Shown here: positions 21,845 to 32,889 of the stretch, one piece after another
How positions within the stretch are numbered: position 1 is the first letter of the stretch
Layout of the letters: each line of letters starts with the position of its first letter
NCBI GenBank assembly: GCA_911728435.2
Contig: OU452198.1
Location: 13,116,001 to 13,180,000 of the forward strand
Source of the DNA: Apoderus coryli
Lineage: Eukaryota; Arthropoda; Insecta; Coleoptera; Attelabidae
DNA length: 64,000 bases
Reading direction: 5' to 3'
Notes under the pieces: generated by a model
What the model saw: the letters and a program-made list of their open reading frames with translations, nothing else
Databases searched by the model: none
Told to the model about the DNA's origin: nothing
Position numbers and translations under genes: made by a program

Positions 21845-22597
21845 GTCGTTTGGCATGCAAATAGCTTTTCATAATATCATTGTCCTATGTAATATTCACG
21901 CCCCCATTATTAGGAAAACAGTTTTCTTTTTTTAGGGCCTTGGTTTGGTATAGGACGCTATGATACAGGACTTAATCAAGACCTAAGAAACTATCCTTAT
22001 TGACCGTTGTGAAAAATGTCGTTTGGCATGCAAATAGCCCTTCATAATATCATTGTCCTGCGTAAATTTCACGATCCCATTATTAGGAAAAAATATTTCA
22101 ATTTTGTGAGGCCTTGCTTTGGTATAGGACGCTATCATACAGGACCTAATCAAGACCTAAGAAACTATCCTTAATGACCGTTTTGAAGAATGTCGTTTGC
22201 CATGCAAATAGCCCTTCATAATATCATTGTCCTGTGTAAATTTCACGACCCTATTATTAGGAAAACAGTTTTCTTTTTTTTAGGGCCTTGGATTGGTATA
22301 GGACGCTATCATGCAGGACTTAATCAAGACCTAAGAAACTATCCTTAATGACCGTTCCGAAGAATGTCGTTTGGCATGCAAATAGCCCTTCATAATATCA
22401 TTGTCCTGCGTAAATTTCACGATCCCATTATTAGGAAAAAGATTTCAATTTTTTGAGCCCTTGCTTTGGTATAGGACGCCATCATACAGGACCTAATCAA
22501 GACCTAAGAAACTATCCTTAATGACCATTCCGAAGAATGTCGTTTGACATGCAAATAGCCCTTCATAATATCATTGTCCTGCGTAAATTTCACGACT
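21845..22597. repeat. 174-bp tandem repeat, about 4.3 copies
   Basis: Units begin GTCGTTTGGCATGCAAATAG at 21845, 22018, 22192, 22366 and 22539, a period of 173-174 bp. Each unit holds the octamer ATGCAAAT and the words AATATCATTGTCCTG, TATAGGACGC and AATCAAGACCTAAGAAAC. The last unit breaks off and passes directly into a transposase relic. Confidence 0.9.
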
Positions 22598-22599
22598 AC

Positions 22600-23010
22600 G
22601 AAATTTTCAATTAGGCGGTATTGTCGCATATGGGGCTCACAAAATATACAAATAGTCCTCGAAAAACCATTACATCCAAAGAAAGTGACCGTATGGTTCC
22701 GTTTGTGGTTAGGCGACATCATCGGCGGGGTATTTTTTCGAAAATGAGCAAGGAAACGCCGTCACTGTGAATTATCTGCGCTACCAAACCAACCGATTTT
22801 TTGTGGCCACAATTGACTAATGTTGACATCAGTGACCTTTGGTTTTAGCGAGACGGCGCCACAAGCCACACAGCCGGCCAAACAAATCAGTTATTGCATG
22901 AGAAATTCCCCGATCGCGTAATTTCTTGATTTGGCGATGTCAGTTGGCCGCTTCGTTTTCGTGATTTATTTTCTCTGGGGCCATTTGAAAGAGCGAAGCT
23001 TTGTTGAAAT
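22600..23010 (+). pseudogene. DD41D-type transposase core relic
   Basis: The plus strand reads LEKPLHPKKVTVWFRLW, GGYFFENEQGNAVTVNYLRY, then a stop, RDGATSHTAGQTNQLLHEKF and, after a frameshift, FLWGHLKER. This is the region from the middle of the catalytic domain (VTVW) through the second Asp (RDGATSH) to the WGHLK box. The third Asp region is deleted at the frameshift. No N terminus is present upstream, where the tandem array begins. Confidence 0.75.
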
Positions 23011-23687
23011 AAAGATCTTTTGTGGAGCAGATGTTTTTGATTGAAATATTACTGCACGTGAATATTTATTTGCAAATTTTAAAATAACAGTCTTATACAC
23101 TATGAAAATACAAATGATCAGTCAAGTGTGCGAAAACGCATGAGCAGTTTCCTCGGTTGAAAACAATTGTAAACACAGAACGTATTTTAGTATAATTTTG
23201 ATTCAAATTATTATTTTAAATTTAAATATAAAAATTATTACTTATTTAACATTGTAATTACTAAAATGAAATAGTAAACTAGATAAGTTACTAATTGTAA
23301 TTTTTGGTGACTTTCACATTGAACTTTAATATTCTAATTTACTAGTAATTAACTTATTTATAGACAGTTACCAGCTCCGAAAGCAAATCAAACTAACAAG
23401 AGTATTAAAATAATTATTTATATGTTGATGTAAATAGTTTGGTTATTAATTGCAAGTATTTACGTTTTTTGCTATTGTACCGAACGTATACATGGTGAGT
23501 AAAATGCATGGAAACCCCTTTATATTTCCAAAAGTAACCGCTATTTTGAAAACAACTTTAAAAAAAAAATTATTAGATGTATTTTTTGTCACACACTGCC
23601 GATGCATGTTCAATTTTTCTTGGTGTAAACACCTTTGTTGCTACGGCAACCAACTTTGTTCTTTTTTTCTAAATGGCATAATATATT
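23010..23687. other. no gene seen
   Basis: AT-rich; no recognised coding or repeat feature. Confidence 0.3.
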
Positions 23688-24232
23688 TTTTTCTACGACT
23701 GTCTTTAAATGCCTTTATTATATGTTCAATCATGATTTGACAATGTAGTACATTGTAATGCCGTTTATTACGCACGGATAAAATTTCCCGGTAATGACAA
23801 AAGTAGCGGCGGACATGAAAAATCACCATAGCAACGCCGAAAATACAAACACCAAATTGACAGTTTTGGTATTTATAATTAATAATAATTATAACTAAGT
23901 ATTTCGCTAATTTCAAAACACATAAACAGTGATAGTGAATATAGTTTTACACCACCTACTCAATTTAATACTTCTAATTTATCGTATTTAGGCTTATACG
24001 CTAACAAGGGTAAGTTTCGAAAAACAAATATTTTCCTAAAAATTATGTTAAATTTATTCAAAAGGATTAAAACAGTCGTAGAAAAAGTATAGTGTGAAAC
24101 GCACATGAAATGACCATTTCCTACTCGTATGATTTGCAGCACTCGCCTGCGGCTCATGCCGCAAACGATCATACTCGTAGGAAATATATGTCATTTCATG
24201 TTCGTTGCACAATATACTATTGTTTGCATGTT
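23688..24232 (+). repeat. composite foldback repeat, copy 2
   Basis: Same order as copy 1: TTTCTACGACTGTCTTTAAA, the AGTAGCGGCGGACATGAAAA stretch, ATAATTAATAATAATTATAA, then ACAGTCGTAGAAAAAGTATA, followed by the palindrome. Here the palindrome has an expanded GC-rich tip (GCACTCGCCTGCGGCTCATG). Arms GAAATGACCATTTCCTACTC and GTAGGAAATATATGTCATTT face each other. Confidence 0.7.
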
Positions 24233-24495
24233 TAGATAGACCGTGTGTTTCTCGATTGGACAGCATCACATTGACAGAAGAAACTAATGGGTAAAAATTG
24301 ATTTTCCAAAAATCTCCTTCGGTTACAATTCATTCAAGTCTAGTTGGAACATAGTTAGCCATGTCAAAAATTGTAGCTGTTAATTTGGGAACTATTGATG
24401 ATAATCAAAAATCGGAAAACTCAAAATTAGACACTGACATTAATTATAGGATGTTCTCTTTTTTCTTGAGCCGTATTTCTTCAATATTTAGATTC

Positions 24496-25010
24496 GGAAA
24501 TTCTTGGGATGAGGCTCACAAATTATACATAGACTAAATAACAATTTGTTATGTAATGTCAAACATTTTTTTTAAAACGACTTTTCGGAACCGTACGACA
24601 ATTTACATAATATGAACAGGTAGGTACAAACGAGTTACATAAAAGTTACATGACATTATTTACGCAAATAAAACAAATACCCTATTGTGTAAATTTTTGG
24701 TATTTCAATAATCTAATAATAATAATCATTAGAATTAAACATAATAATAATAAAAAATATTATTAGATGTAAAATGTATACAATAAGTTATTTATTATAT
24801 TTGCGTAAATAATGTCATGTAACTTTTATGTAACTCGTTTCTACCTATCTGTTCATATGTAAATTGTTTTTATTTTCAGTATTATATGTTTTACCTGAAG
24901 AAGGCAACAGTTGTACGGTGCCGAAACGTTGTTTTAAAAAAAATAACAAATTGTTACTTAGTCTGTGTGTTATTTGTGAGCCTCATCCGAAGAATTTCCG
25001 ACTATAAATT
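24496..25010. repeat. foldback MITE with hairpin motif
   Basis: GATGAGGCTCACAAATTA on the left is mirrored by TTTGTGAGCCTCATC on the right, and ACGAGTTACATAAAAGTTAC by GTAACTTTTATGTAACTCGT. The right arm carries CCTGAAGAAGGCAACAG...GTGCCGAAACG; the left arm has lost most of that part. The region 24233-24495 just before has one short open reading (MSKIVAVNLGTIDDN from 24361) with no recognised family. Confidence 0.7.
24895..24927 (+). ncRNA. CTGAAGA-stem-GAAAC hairpin motif
   Basis: CTGAAGA, one extra A, GGCA paired with TGCC across a 12-nt loop, then GAAAC. Same layout as the motifs at 19288 and 38314. Function unknown. Confidence 0.25.
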
Positions 25011-25339
25011 ATGGGATAGTTACCTAAATGAGAGGCTAAGAATACAAATGTTAAAAAAGGGGGGCACGGTACAGAATACAGAGTTGTTGAAGAAGTACCT
25101 ACGCACCAGTTTAATATACAGTTACTTCACCACGTGTCGGCACCTTTGTTATCTGTCTTAAAAGCAATTCGCCGCCGCTTATAGTATATAGATATAGTAT
25201 ATATAGTAGCGGGCCAGAATGTGGCTGGGATTGTGACGAGTCGATGCCGTTTTTAACGTTTACTGACCCTTCTTATCTATAGTTATTATTCTATGCCTAC
25301 GCAGAGTTTTTCATTCCTAATATTGAATTCATATGATGC
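25010..25339. other. no gene seen
   Basis: Contains a GGGGGGCACGG run and a TATATAGATATAGTATATATAG simple stretch near 25177; nothing else recognised. Confidence 0.3.
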
Positions 25340-26700
25340 GATGAGTCAATACGAAGGCACCAAACCCACCAAAAACCAGCAGAAAGAGGATTTAACGTAG
25401 AGATTTACAGAGACAAGGATGTTGCTTATCTTTGAGGTTATGTCACGCTGTCCAGGATCCGCTGAAATCGCTTAGAATAAGAAAGCGAACGGGTTTACTA
25501 CATTCTCATGGATGTAATGAGTCAATCCGTAGGCGCCAAACTAACCAACAGGAAGAGGATTTAACGTAAATATTTACAGAGAAAAGGATGTGGCTCGTAT
25601 TTGAGGTTACGTTGAACTGTCCAGGTCCCGGTGGACTCGCCGAGAAGAGATTTACGGAGAAAGTGATGTTGCTCGTTTTTGAGGTTAGGTGGCACTGTCC
25701 AGGACCCGTTGGAATCGCCGAGAACGAGAAAGCCAACGGGTTTACTACATTCTTTTGGATGCGATGAGGCAATATGTAGGCACCAAACTAGCCAGCAAGA
25801 AAAGGATTTAACGTAGAGATTTACAGAGAAAAGGATATTGCTCGTCTTTGAGGTTACCTCACACTGTCCAGGACCCGCTGATATCACTGAGAGAAAGCGA
25901 ACGGGTTAACTATATTCTTATAGATACGAGGAGTCAATACGTAGGCGCCAAACTAGCCAGCAGTAAGAGGTTTTAACGTAGAGATTTACAGAGAAATGGA
26001 TGTTTCTCGTCTTTGAGGTTACGTTGAACTGTCCAGGAACCAGGTGGAATCGCCAAGAATGAGAAAACGAATGGGTTTACTACGTTCTTATGGATCCGAT
26101 GAGTTAATACTCAGGCACCAAACTAGCCAGCAGGAAAAGGATTTAACGTAGAGGTTTAAAGAGACAATGATGTTGCTCGATGATGAGGCTACGTTGCACT
26201 GTGCAGGACCCGCTGGAATCCCCGAGATTGAGAAAGCGAACGGGTTTACTAGATTCTTATGGATGCGATGAGTTGATACGTAGGCCCCAACCTAGCCAGC
26301 ATGAAAAGGATATAACGTAGAGATTTACAGAGAAAAGGATATTGCTCGTCTTTCAGGTTGCGTCGCACTGTCCAGAGCCCGGTGGAATCGCCGATAATGA
26401 GAAAGCGAACGGCTTTACTGTATTCTTTTGGATGCGATGAGGCAATATGTAGGCACCAAACTAGCCAGCAAGAAAAGGATTTAACGTAGAGATTTACAGA
26501 GACAATTACGTTGCTCGATAATGAGGCTACGTTGCACTGTGCAGGATCCACTGGATTCGCCGAGATTGAGAAAGCGAAAGGGTCTACTAGATTCTTATGG
26601 ATGCGATGAGTCAATACGTAGGCACCAAACTAGCCAGCAGGAAAAGGTTTTAACGTAGAGATTTCTAGAGAAAATGACGTTGCGCGTTTATGAAATCAGT
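25340..26700. repeat. 169-bp satellite-like array, about 8 units
   Basis: Units with GATGAGTCAATACGTAGG, CACCAAACTAGCCAGCAGG, AAAAGGATTTAACGTAGAG, TTGAGGTTACGTTGCACTG and GAGAAAGCGAACGGGTTTAC start near 25340, 25515, 25763, 25928, 26098, 26267, 26436 and 26605. Most spacings are 165-170 bp; the 25515 unit is followed by a partial unit. Open readings across it on the minus strand are by-products of the repeat. Units differ at many positions, so the array is not recent. Confidence 0.9.
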
Positions 26701-27549
26701 GCTGGTTCCTTTGACAGTTTTAAATTAGTGTTTTTTGTGCACAACATTAACAAGATTCAGAGCTGGAAAGATAACCCAACATTTCTATAATGAGCCAATA
26801 ATTGCAGATAATTCGAGCTTGTTTTGGATCAAATAAGTTAATGTCAGTCAATTAGGTTTTATCTGAATACAATTGTACTAATTTACTTTTTGGCAAATTT
26901 TAATAGAATTTTAATTTTTGTGTCATATGAACAGGTAGAAACAAGTTTATATTAAATTTGTTATAATTTACCAATGCAATTTCTGGTGAGAATCAAAATG
27001 TTCTCAACGATTCAAAAACTTTTGATAAACAGTACTTATTGGCCTTATTGTATCCGTTGTGTGCAAAATCCTTTTGAGATCTATGTCAAACTTCAGTAAG
27101 TAAAGAGAGGATTTTCAAGAGGAAATATTTAACATTCTTCAAAAACTGTGCTACTTTAATGCATTTTACGAGTTTCCTGTTAATGTATGATTATAGGAAA
27201 TGCAAATATTAAGTATTAAGTGGTTCTTTTAATAATACAAAACTGTAAAGTGGTTTGATATTTAAATTCGTAAATACAGTAATATTGCAAAATGGAACAA
27301 ACATTGCAACTTGGTCTTAAAATTACAACACGTTCAACAGATTCTCTTATGATATTTTTGTTTCCAACAATAATTACAGTCGTAACAATTTTGCAATAAT
27401 GGTAGTACCTACCTAATTATATAAAATTCTCGAGAAACACACGAATGGATGTCCATACAATACCAATGAACCAAATTAAAAGCAAAATTCACAAAACGGC
27501 GTGCTATGAAACAGTTACTTTAACTTGAAATACTTCAAATAATACACAC
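26701..27549. other. no gene seen
   Basis: AT-rich; no recognised repeat end, coding stretch or RNA. Confidence 0.3.
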
Positions 27550-27576
27550 CTTGAATTCTTCCTTAGGAATTCGCAT
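27550..27576 (-). other. possible first coding exon of a host gene
   Basis: On the minus strand an ATG at 27576 starts MRIPKEEFK and the frame ends at AAG before a donor GTGTGT. A leader without stops or repeats extends upstream towards a CRE-like TGACGTCA at 27778-27785. No second exon was found, and nine codons are too few to identify a protein, so this is speculative. Confidence 0.15.
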
Positions 27577-27777
27577 CTGAAAACTACGTTTTAACACTTT
27601 TTCAAACAAAACACTAAATGCAAACAACACCGAATCCACCCCGGCACATTTTTACATTTGACTTCATTTAGTCCACGCACAAATTGTTCTTCTACTGTGT
27701 TTTCTACAAATATTTATTCAAAAGATGGAAAAATAACATGGAAAGAAATCAAGTTGGCCTATGGTAGTAGTGTTGCG

Positions 27778-27803
27778 TGACGTCAGCACTATTCACCGTC
27801 AGT
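27778..27803. promoter_or_regulatory. CRE palindrome and arthropod-initiator-like TCAGT
   Basis: TGACGTCA is a perfect CRE site; TCAGT at 27799-27803 matches the arthropod initiator on the plus strand. Both occur by chance at some rate. They sit in the only locally GC-richer, repeat-free patch between two arrays of repeats. Confidence 0.2.
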
Positions 27804-28489
27804 CTTTCTCTGTTCAAGGCGCAGGTAACTGCGATTATTATTTGCTGTTTGGTATAATATTATGCGACAGGTAACGTTGGTTGTGGAGAATGCGATGTAT
27901 TTTCTTTAATTCCATAGACAAAAGAAGTGGTGTGGTGGGACAGTGCGGGGTACGCCAAATAAGGTTTATAGAGGTATGGGTTAGGTGGGGCTGGTTGACT
28001 TGAGGTTAGGTTAAGTAAGAATACTGGGTGCATGGGAAAAGTTATATTTTAATATCTCTACGTAGTTTATTAGAAGTTGAATTTTTTCGAGTTTTATACG
28101 AGGGATATTCACTTTGCTGTTATAGTATTGTATTACACAGAGTGTTGGAAATATTATACACTGTAGATATATTTTAAGTATCCATAGTCACAGCATTAAT
28201 AAGTACAGCATTCTGACTCCATGTTGGCACTTTAAAATAAACTGTGACGTATGACGCCGCCATTTTGGGTTACAAGTCAGGTCCTGACTAAGAATAATCA
28301 TAGTTTTCGGTTTCTAACCACAGTACTGTATTTTCATTTTTGTAAAAATATTTAAGTACATAATAATATCGCTGTCAATTTCAGAAATATTTGTGGTGTG
28401 TCATAGTGATTGAAAACAGCCTTGAGTGGTGGTATCAGTTAAATGTTGACATGATTGGGTGATTTTTAATAATTATAATAATAAACACA

Positions 28490-29035
28490 ACAATAATACA
28501 GACTTTATTAGTAAAAAAGACATTTTTATAAAAGTTGAAGCAGTGCTTCCTAACTTAACCTAAACGTAACTTATATTTTAGCTTAAACCTATCTGAAAAT
28601 AGCTTTACAACGCTGGCCAAATTAAGTAGGTAGCTTATGTTTACAAATTAATTTGTTCTATTACGTGTCAGACAGCGTTCTTAAACGAAAACCCCTGTAA
28701 AGTTTTTATATTCTCCGGTAGAGCGTTGTAATATTTTGTAACTGTATAGGAAAATGACCGCTCAAAGATTGATGTTGAGTCTAGTGGTGGCGTAATGACA
28801 GTTTTATGAGGAATATTCACACATCATACACCGATCCCCGGAACTTCAATCTTTCATATAAGTATTCCGCCTATTTCCATCTGATGATTTTTATTAATTT
28901 CATTCTTAACCAGCCGATTTCCTTAATCTTATTGTTAGCCACTTTCACCCCTACGAATTCCACATACAAGCCGTGTGCCTGAATTCTGCATCAACTGAAT
29001 CCTGTTCTCAGCAATTTTAGTCAAACAAGGGCCAT
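28490..29035 (-). pseudogene. LINE ORF2 C-terminal fragment inside P copy B
   Basis: The same broken LINE end as at 7500-8067, with AAGCAGTGCTTCCTAACTTA and GTAATATTTTGTAACTG words in reverse. Stops and frameshifts throughout. Its presence at the same internal position in both P-type copies marks it as part of the mobile unit. Confidence 0.6.
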
Positions 29036-29242
29036 ATATATATTGTCAATAATATAACCCCTAGCTAATTGCGTTATCATGCTATCTCGCCACGAGACAA
29101 CCTGTGTTTATGTTTTACTTTAATTTAGTTTAAAAACATATTAGATACTGCCATTTCGTAATATAAATTTTACGGTTATACAAATAGTTGTTATAAACGT
29201 AAAATTATCTAGTATTCATCTTTATTTTTACTAATTACTCAC

Positions 29243-29343
29243 CTAACAGGATCTGTGGGGAAGCGAAAAAAATGTTTAGAGCAAGTGTACCGCTTATTGG
29301 GACAACATTTTGCAGCACACACATGTCCTCCCTGATTGTTCAT
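29243..29343 (-). CDS. THAP zinc-finger first exon, copy B
   Basis: Reads MNNQGGHVCAAKCCPN, KRYTCSKHFFRFPTDPVR and ends at AG before donor GTGAG. Compared with copy A only a few residues differ (Met/Lys, Cys/Ser, Lys/Thr), the frame and donor are kept, and the length is the same 101 bases. The second half of the THAP finger is not encoded nearby. See copy A for the family argument. Confidence 0.6.
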
Positions 29344-29472
29344 TGTATTAATCATAAGATACGTTAATAAAAATAAAATCCTTTTAATTCTCACGAACAC
29401 TATACCAAAAATACACAATTCGATTACAAATACAATATTTATTTATCTCGTACACGCCGACAATGAACTATA

Positions 29473-30289
29473 CAGGCTGATCCACTAAGCGTGGCCAGCG
29501 GCTGTATCTCGGAAACTATTGGTCGTAGAACCTTGGGTAATTTTAGAAAATGTCACTTACAATTTTGCATAGAAATATCAGTAGTGTTGTCTAATAAATA
29601 ATCTAATTTATCTCCATGGAAACCTGCAAAATTTGTTTGACGGCTAGGTATCATGATTTATTTTTTAGAAGGCCCAGATTATTGTTTTGGCGAGAACTTT
29701 GAAACGAACAAAGATATCAAACTGCGGTTTTCACATTTTTCTTGCAATGATAATATAGTTTGCGATTATGGGATTGTAGTTATACCGTGCCATTTAAGTT
29801 TTTGGAGAAAAATCGATAAATCTCTAATGATTACAAATTGCGCCCTCTGGTAAGTTTATTAGGAACTATTGTGTATTAGCGGATACTACAGTTCAAAATG
29901 CTTGGTTTTCTCTTCCAATAAATCTCAAGTCTGTCAAAATCGAATAAGTCGTTTAGAAGTTACAGCAATTTAAATAATTATACTTTGAATGGCTTCCCCC
30001 ACTCTTATTAAGGATCATACATCAACAAGCCTCAGACAAAAGTGGTGTAAAATTATCTAGACTTTCTCATGATGTTACCAAATGGTTGACTACATTTGAG
30101 AATTTTCGCAGAAATCAAGCATTTAAAATTTTTAAATGAAATAACGCCCCCTTGTGGCGAAATGCGGAACTTGAAAATAATTTCTAGAATTTGCTCATGA
30201 CAACTTTAATTAAAAAAAAAATTCCCCAAGGTTCTACGACCAATTGTTTCCGAGATACAGCCGCTGGCCACGCTTAGTGGATCAGCCTT
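29473..30289. mobile_element. TA-flanked MITE nested in P copy B
   Basis: Ends CAGGCTGATCCACTAAGCGT and, inverted, ACGCTTAGTGGATCAGCCTT are flanked by TA. Arms match for about 70 bp, including GCTGTATCTCGGAAAC and GGTCGTAGAACCTTGG. Copy A has the uninterrupted sequence TTCAATATATAGTTCATTG at this place, an empty site. A single arm of the same family is seen at about 55370-55442. Confidence 0.8.
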
Positions 30290-30416
30290 TATATTGAACA
30301 CAGGAGTGAACGGTATCTATCTACGTCTATGCGATTATTGTGACGTTGTAACCCATAATGGCGGCATGCGCAACGATATGCGCAGGACGGCTCGCAAGCG
30401 GAAAGTCAGAATACTG

Positions 30417-30689
30417 TTTTATTTATTTATACTGTGCCATAGTGATACAAATTAATTTCTAGTAAATAGAAGAATATTTGTAATACAATTTATAGAATCG
30501 TTTTGTAAAAAGTTTAAAGTTGGCTAATAAATCATTTATTATTCAAATCTTAGTTAGTCAGTATTCTACAAGGTTATGAGCCCAGACACAGCGTTATGGT
30601 GAAGAACAACTAGTATTTGTGTAAAATTTTTAAATATAAAATTGGCAATGTCATCAATGACAGTAAATAGCCCTCAATGTACAAGTAAT
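30417..30689. other. no gene seen
   Basis: AT-rich spacer. Confidence 0.3.
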
Positions 30690-31163
30690 AATTTTAATCA
30701 TTTAAAAAAGTTATAAAAAGAAGTGATTTAGATGAAGATTTTAATATTTTTGTAGATGAAAACAAGAAGAACGAATATATTCTTAAAGATGCAGAAGGAA
30801 AATCAACAATTGTACAGTGTTTTAAAGATAAACATGCAAATGATAGTAAGTTTAGAAAATGTATTTGATAGGAAAAGTGTTTTACAAAGCTCGCGATAAA
30901 GAAGAAATTGTAAACATTAAAATTAAATGAAAAAGTACAGATAATTGCGATAAGTTGGTAAGAGATTTAAAAAATGTTGGTGCGAAGATGGATGAAGTGA
31001 TAAAATTTGCCTTCTCCTGTTATCTATAAATGAGCAATACGACGCAGTAATAACAGCAATTGAGACGTTAAATGTAGACATATCAATGGATTTGGCAAAA
31101 TCTCTGCTTTTGCATGAAGAAATGAAAGTTATGGGTAAAAGCCAACTGAAGCAAGCAGAATAG
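30690..31163 (+). pseudogene. copia-type Gag relic
   Basis: Broken plus-strand frames read SDLDEDFNIFVDENKKNEYI, then LLSINEQYDAVITAIETLNV, DISMDLAKSLLLHEEMKV and a stop at 31161-31163. The L-x-S-x-x-E-x-YD-x-V-x-A-I-E-T-L box and L-L-x-E-E are the conserved Gag (UBN2-like) signature of Ty1/copia retrotransposons. No LTR, protease, integrase or RT was found nearby. Only Gag remains, interrupted by frameshifts. Confidence 0.55.
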
Positions 31164-31538
31164 TATATTGTGCAACGAACATGAAATGACATATATTTCC
31201 TACGAGTATGATCGCAAATCATACGAGTAGGAAATGGTCATTTCATGTGAATTTCACACTATACTTTTTCTGCGACTGTTTTAATGCTTTTGAATAAATT
31301 AAACATAATTTTTAGGAAAATATTTGTTTTTCGAAACTGACCTGTATTCGCCCTGTTGGCGTAAGCATAGATACGATGAGTTAGAAGTATTAAATTGACC
31401 AGGTGGTGAAGTATTTCAAGGGCAAGATATGTATGCAAAAAAGTCCTAGAGGGGCAAGAACTAAAAATTCATTTATTCTTATTTTTTTAACTACAAATAA
31501 ACAAAGAAGAAGATATAAAAACGAAAAAAACAGGAAGT

Positions 31539-31796
31539 TTAATTTTTGTACCGCTGCACATTTTGCTGGTGGTAACTTTGAAAACAACTTTTGTTTTTCC
31601 GAGGTAAAGCGTGTGAGTCGACATCAGTCTCGGTTTCCATGAGAATCATGTCTTGTGGGATATCTGTTTCGTCAATCTCTTCCTGGCATTCTTCCTCCGA
31701 GTCGTCAACGACGGATTCTAGATCAGATGGCATACCTTGAATGTCCTCCATGAGTTCGTCATATGTCATTTCGATTAATTTAAATGGTAAATCCAC
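31539..31796 (-). CDS. acidic 85-residue reading, possible transposase N terminus
   Basis: Reads MDLPFKLIEMTYDELMED, then a strongly acidic stretch (DLESVVDDSEEECQEE, DETDIPQDM). Acidic N termini of this kind are common in piggyBac-type transposases, which would suit an inserted element, but no catalytic domain or TTAA termini were found. A fragment of another gene is equally possible. Confidence 0.25.
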   Translation of the reverse strand: MDLPFKLIEMTYDELMEDIQGMPSDLESVVDDSEEECQEEIDETDIPQDMILMETETDVDSHALPRKNKSCFQSYHQQNVQRYKN

Positions 31797-32087
31797 TTTA
31801 ACTAAAAAAATAATTAAATTATGTTATTAGAAACAAATTTAAACAAATAATCGAGTTATTGTGCACTGGTACGCATACAGTACCACAACATTTTACAAAA
31901 ATTTTGTTCAAAATTAAACTAAACAATAATTTTCAATAAATAATATTCATAAGCACACTAGTAGCAATATAACTAGGGTATAAATGTTTATAAAAAATAC
32001 ATATCTGCTTACCTTTACAACTTATTTCTACAGAAACAAAAAAAAAACAGCAAAATCACGTTTTCGCAAGAACACCGTAACTACATG

Positions 32088-32600
32088 ACACCTTCTGGGA
32101 TAGGAGCTATAGCCCTTGAGATATTAAGATACATGGCCTGATATTTTGTTTGAAACGACCCCCGTATTCCCAGTTTTTTGGATTATTTCATTTTTTTTTC
32201 TAATAGTCCTCTACCTGAGAAATAATTTGAGCTTAGTGAGAATGCCTGACACCTTCTGGGTTACGAGCTATAACCCTTGATATATTAACATACATGGCCT
32301 GATATTTTATTTGAAACGCCCCCGTATTCCCAGTTTTTTGGATTCTTTAATTTTTTTTGGATTCTTTCATTTTTTTTTTCTAATACTCCTCTTCCTGAGA
32401 AATAATTTGAGCCTAGTGAGATTGCCTGACACCTTGTCGGTTACGAGCTATAACCATTGATATATTAACATACATGGCCTGATATTTTATTTGAAACGAC
32501 CCCCGTATTCCCAGTTTTTTGGATTCTTTCATTTTTCTTGGATTCTTTAATTTTTTTCTAATAGTCCTCTTCCTGAGAAATAATTTAAGCGAGAAGTTAG
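32088..32600. repeat. tandem repeat, three units of about 160-180 bp
   Basis: Units begin ACACCTTCTGGG near 32088 and 32249 and ACACCTTGTCGG near 32429. Each includes ATGGCCTGATATTTTAT, CCCGTATTCCCAGTTTTTTG and CTGAGAAATAATTT. Length differences come from the poly-T part. Confidence 0.85.
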
Positions 32601-32889
32601 TTTTATTTGAATATATGGTATCTCTATTAGCGCACCAATAGTGTTTTTTTTTTGGTAGTATCACTGTTTTCCATTATACTCGTATATAGGTATAGCATTG
32701 AAACCTTCGAAATTAGCGAAATAATTATAATAATTATTAATTATAAATGAACCGTCAATTTGATGTGTTTGTATTGTATCGGCGTTGTTATGGTGATTTT
32801 TCATGGCCGATGCTACTTTTGTCATGACCAGGAAATTTACCCGTGCGTTTGGTTGGGTTGGGTTGCTAAGCAACTAGTGGGAAATTAAT

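Larger units (their letters stand above)
28206..30416 (-). mobile_element. P-type (THAP) non-autonomous element, copy B
   Basis: Inverted relative to copy A: CAGCATTCTGACTCC at the left end and GAGTCAGAATACTG-like GAAAGTCAGAATACTG at the right. It shares the THAP exon (29243-29343), the CATTTTGGGTTAC subterminal region and the LINE fragment with copy A. A MITE (29473-30289) is inserted between the exon and the right end. Without it the element is about 1.4 kb. Clean 8-bp flanking duplications were not found. Confidence 0.65.
31405..32645. mobile_element. insert within composite repeat copy 3
   Basis: This segment has no counterpart in copies 1 and 2. It contains a minus-strand open reading (31539-31796) and a tandem repeat (32088-32600). 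Termini were not recognised. Confidence 0.4.

Noticed and set aside
21845..22597. Regularly spaced repeats, CRISPR-like at first glance
   Set aside because: Units are contiguous 174-bp copies with no unique spacers, and the genome is eukaryotic.
25506..26614. Overlapping minus-strand readings of 88-121 aa
   Set aside because: They follow the 169-bp tandem units and repeat the same wording; no independent coding evidence.
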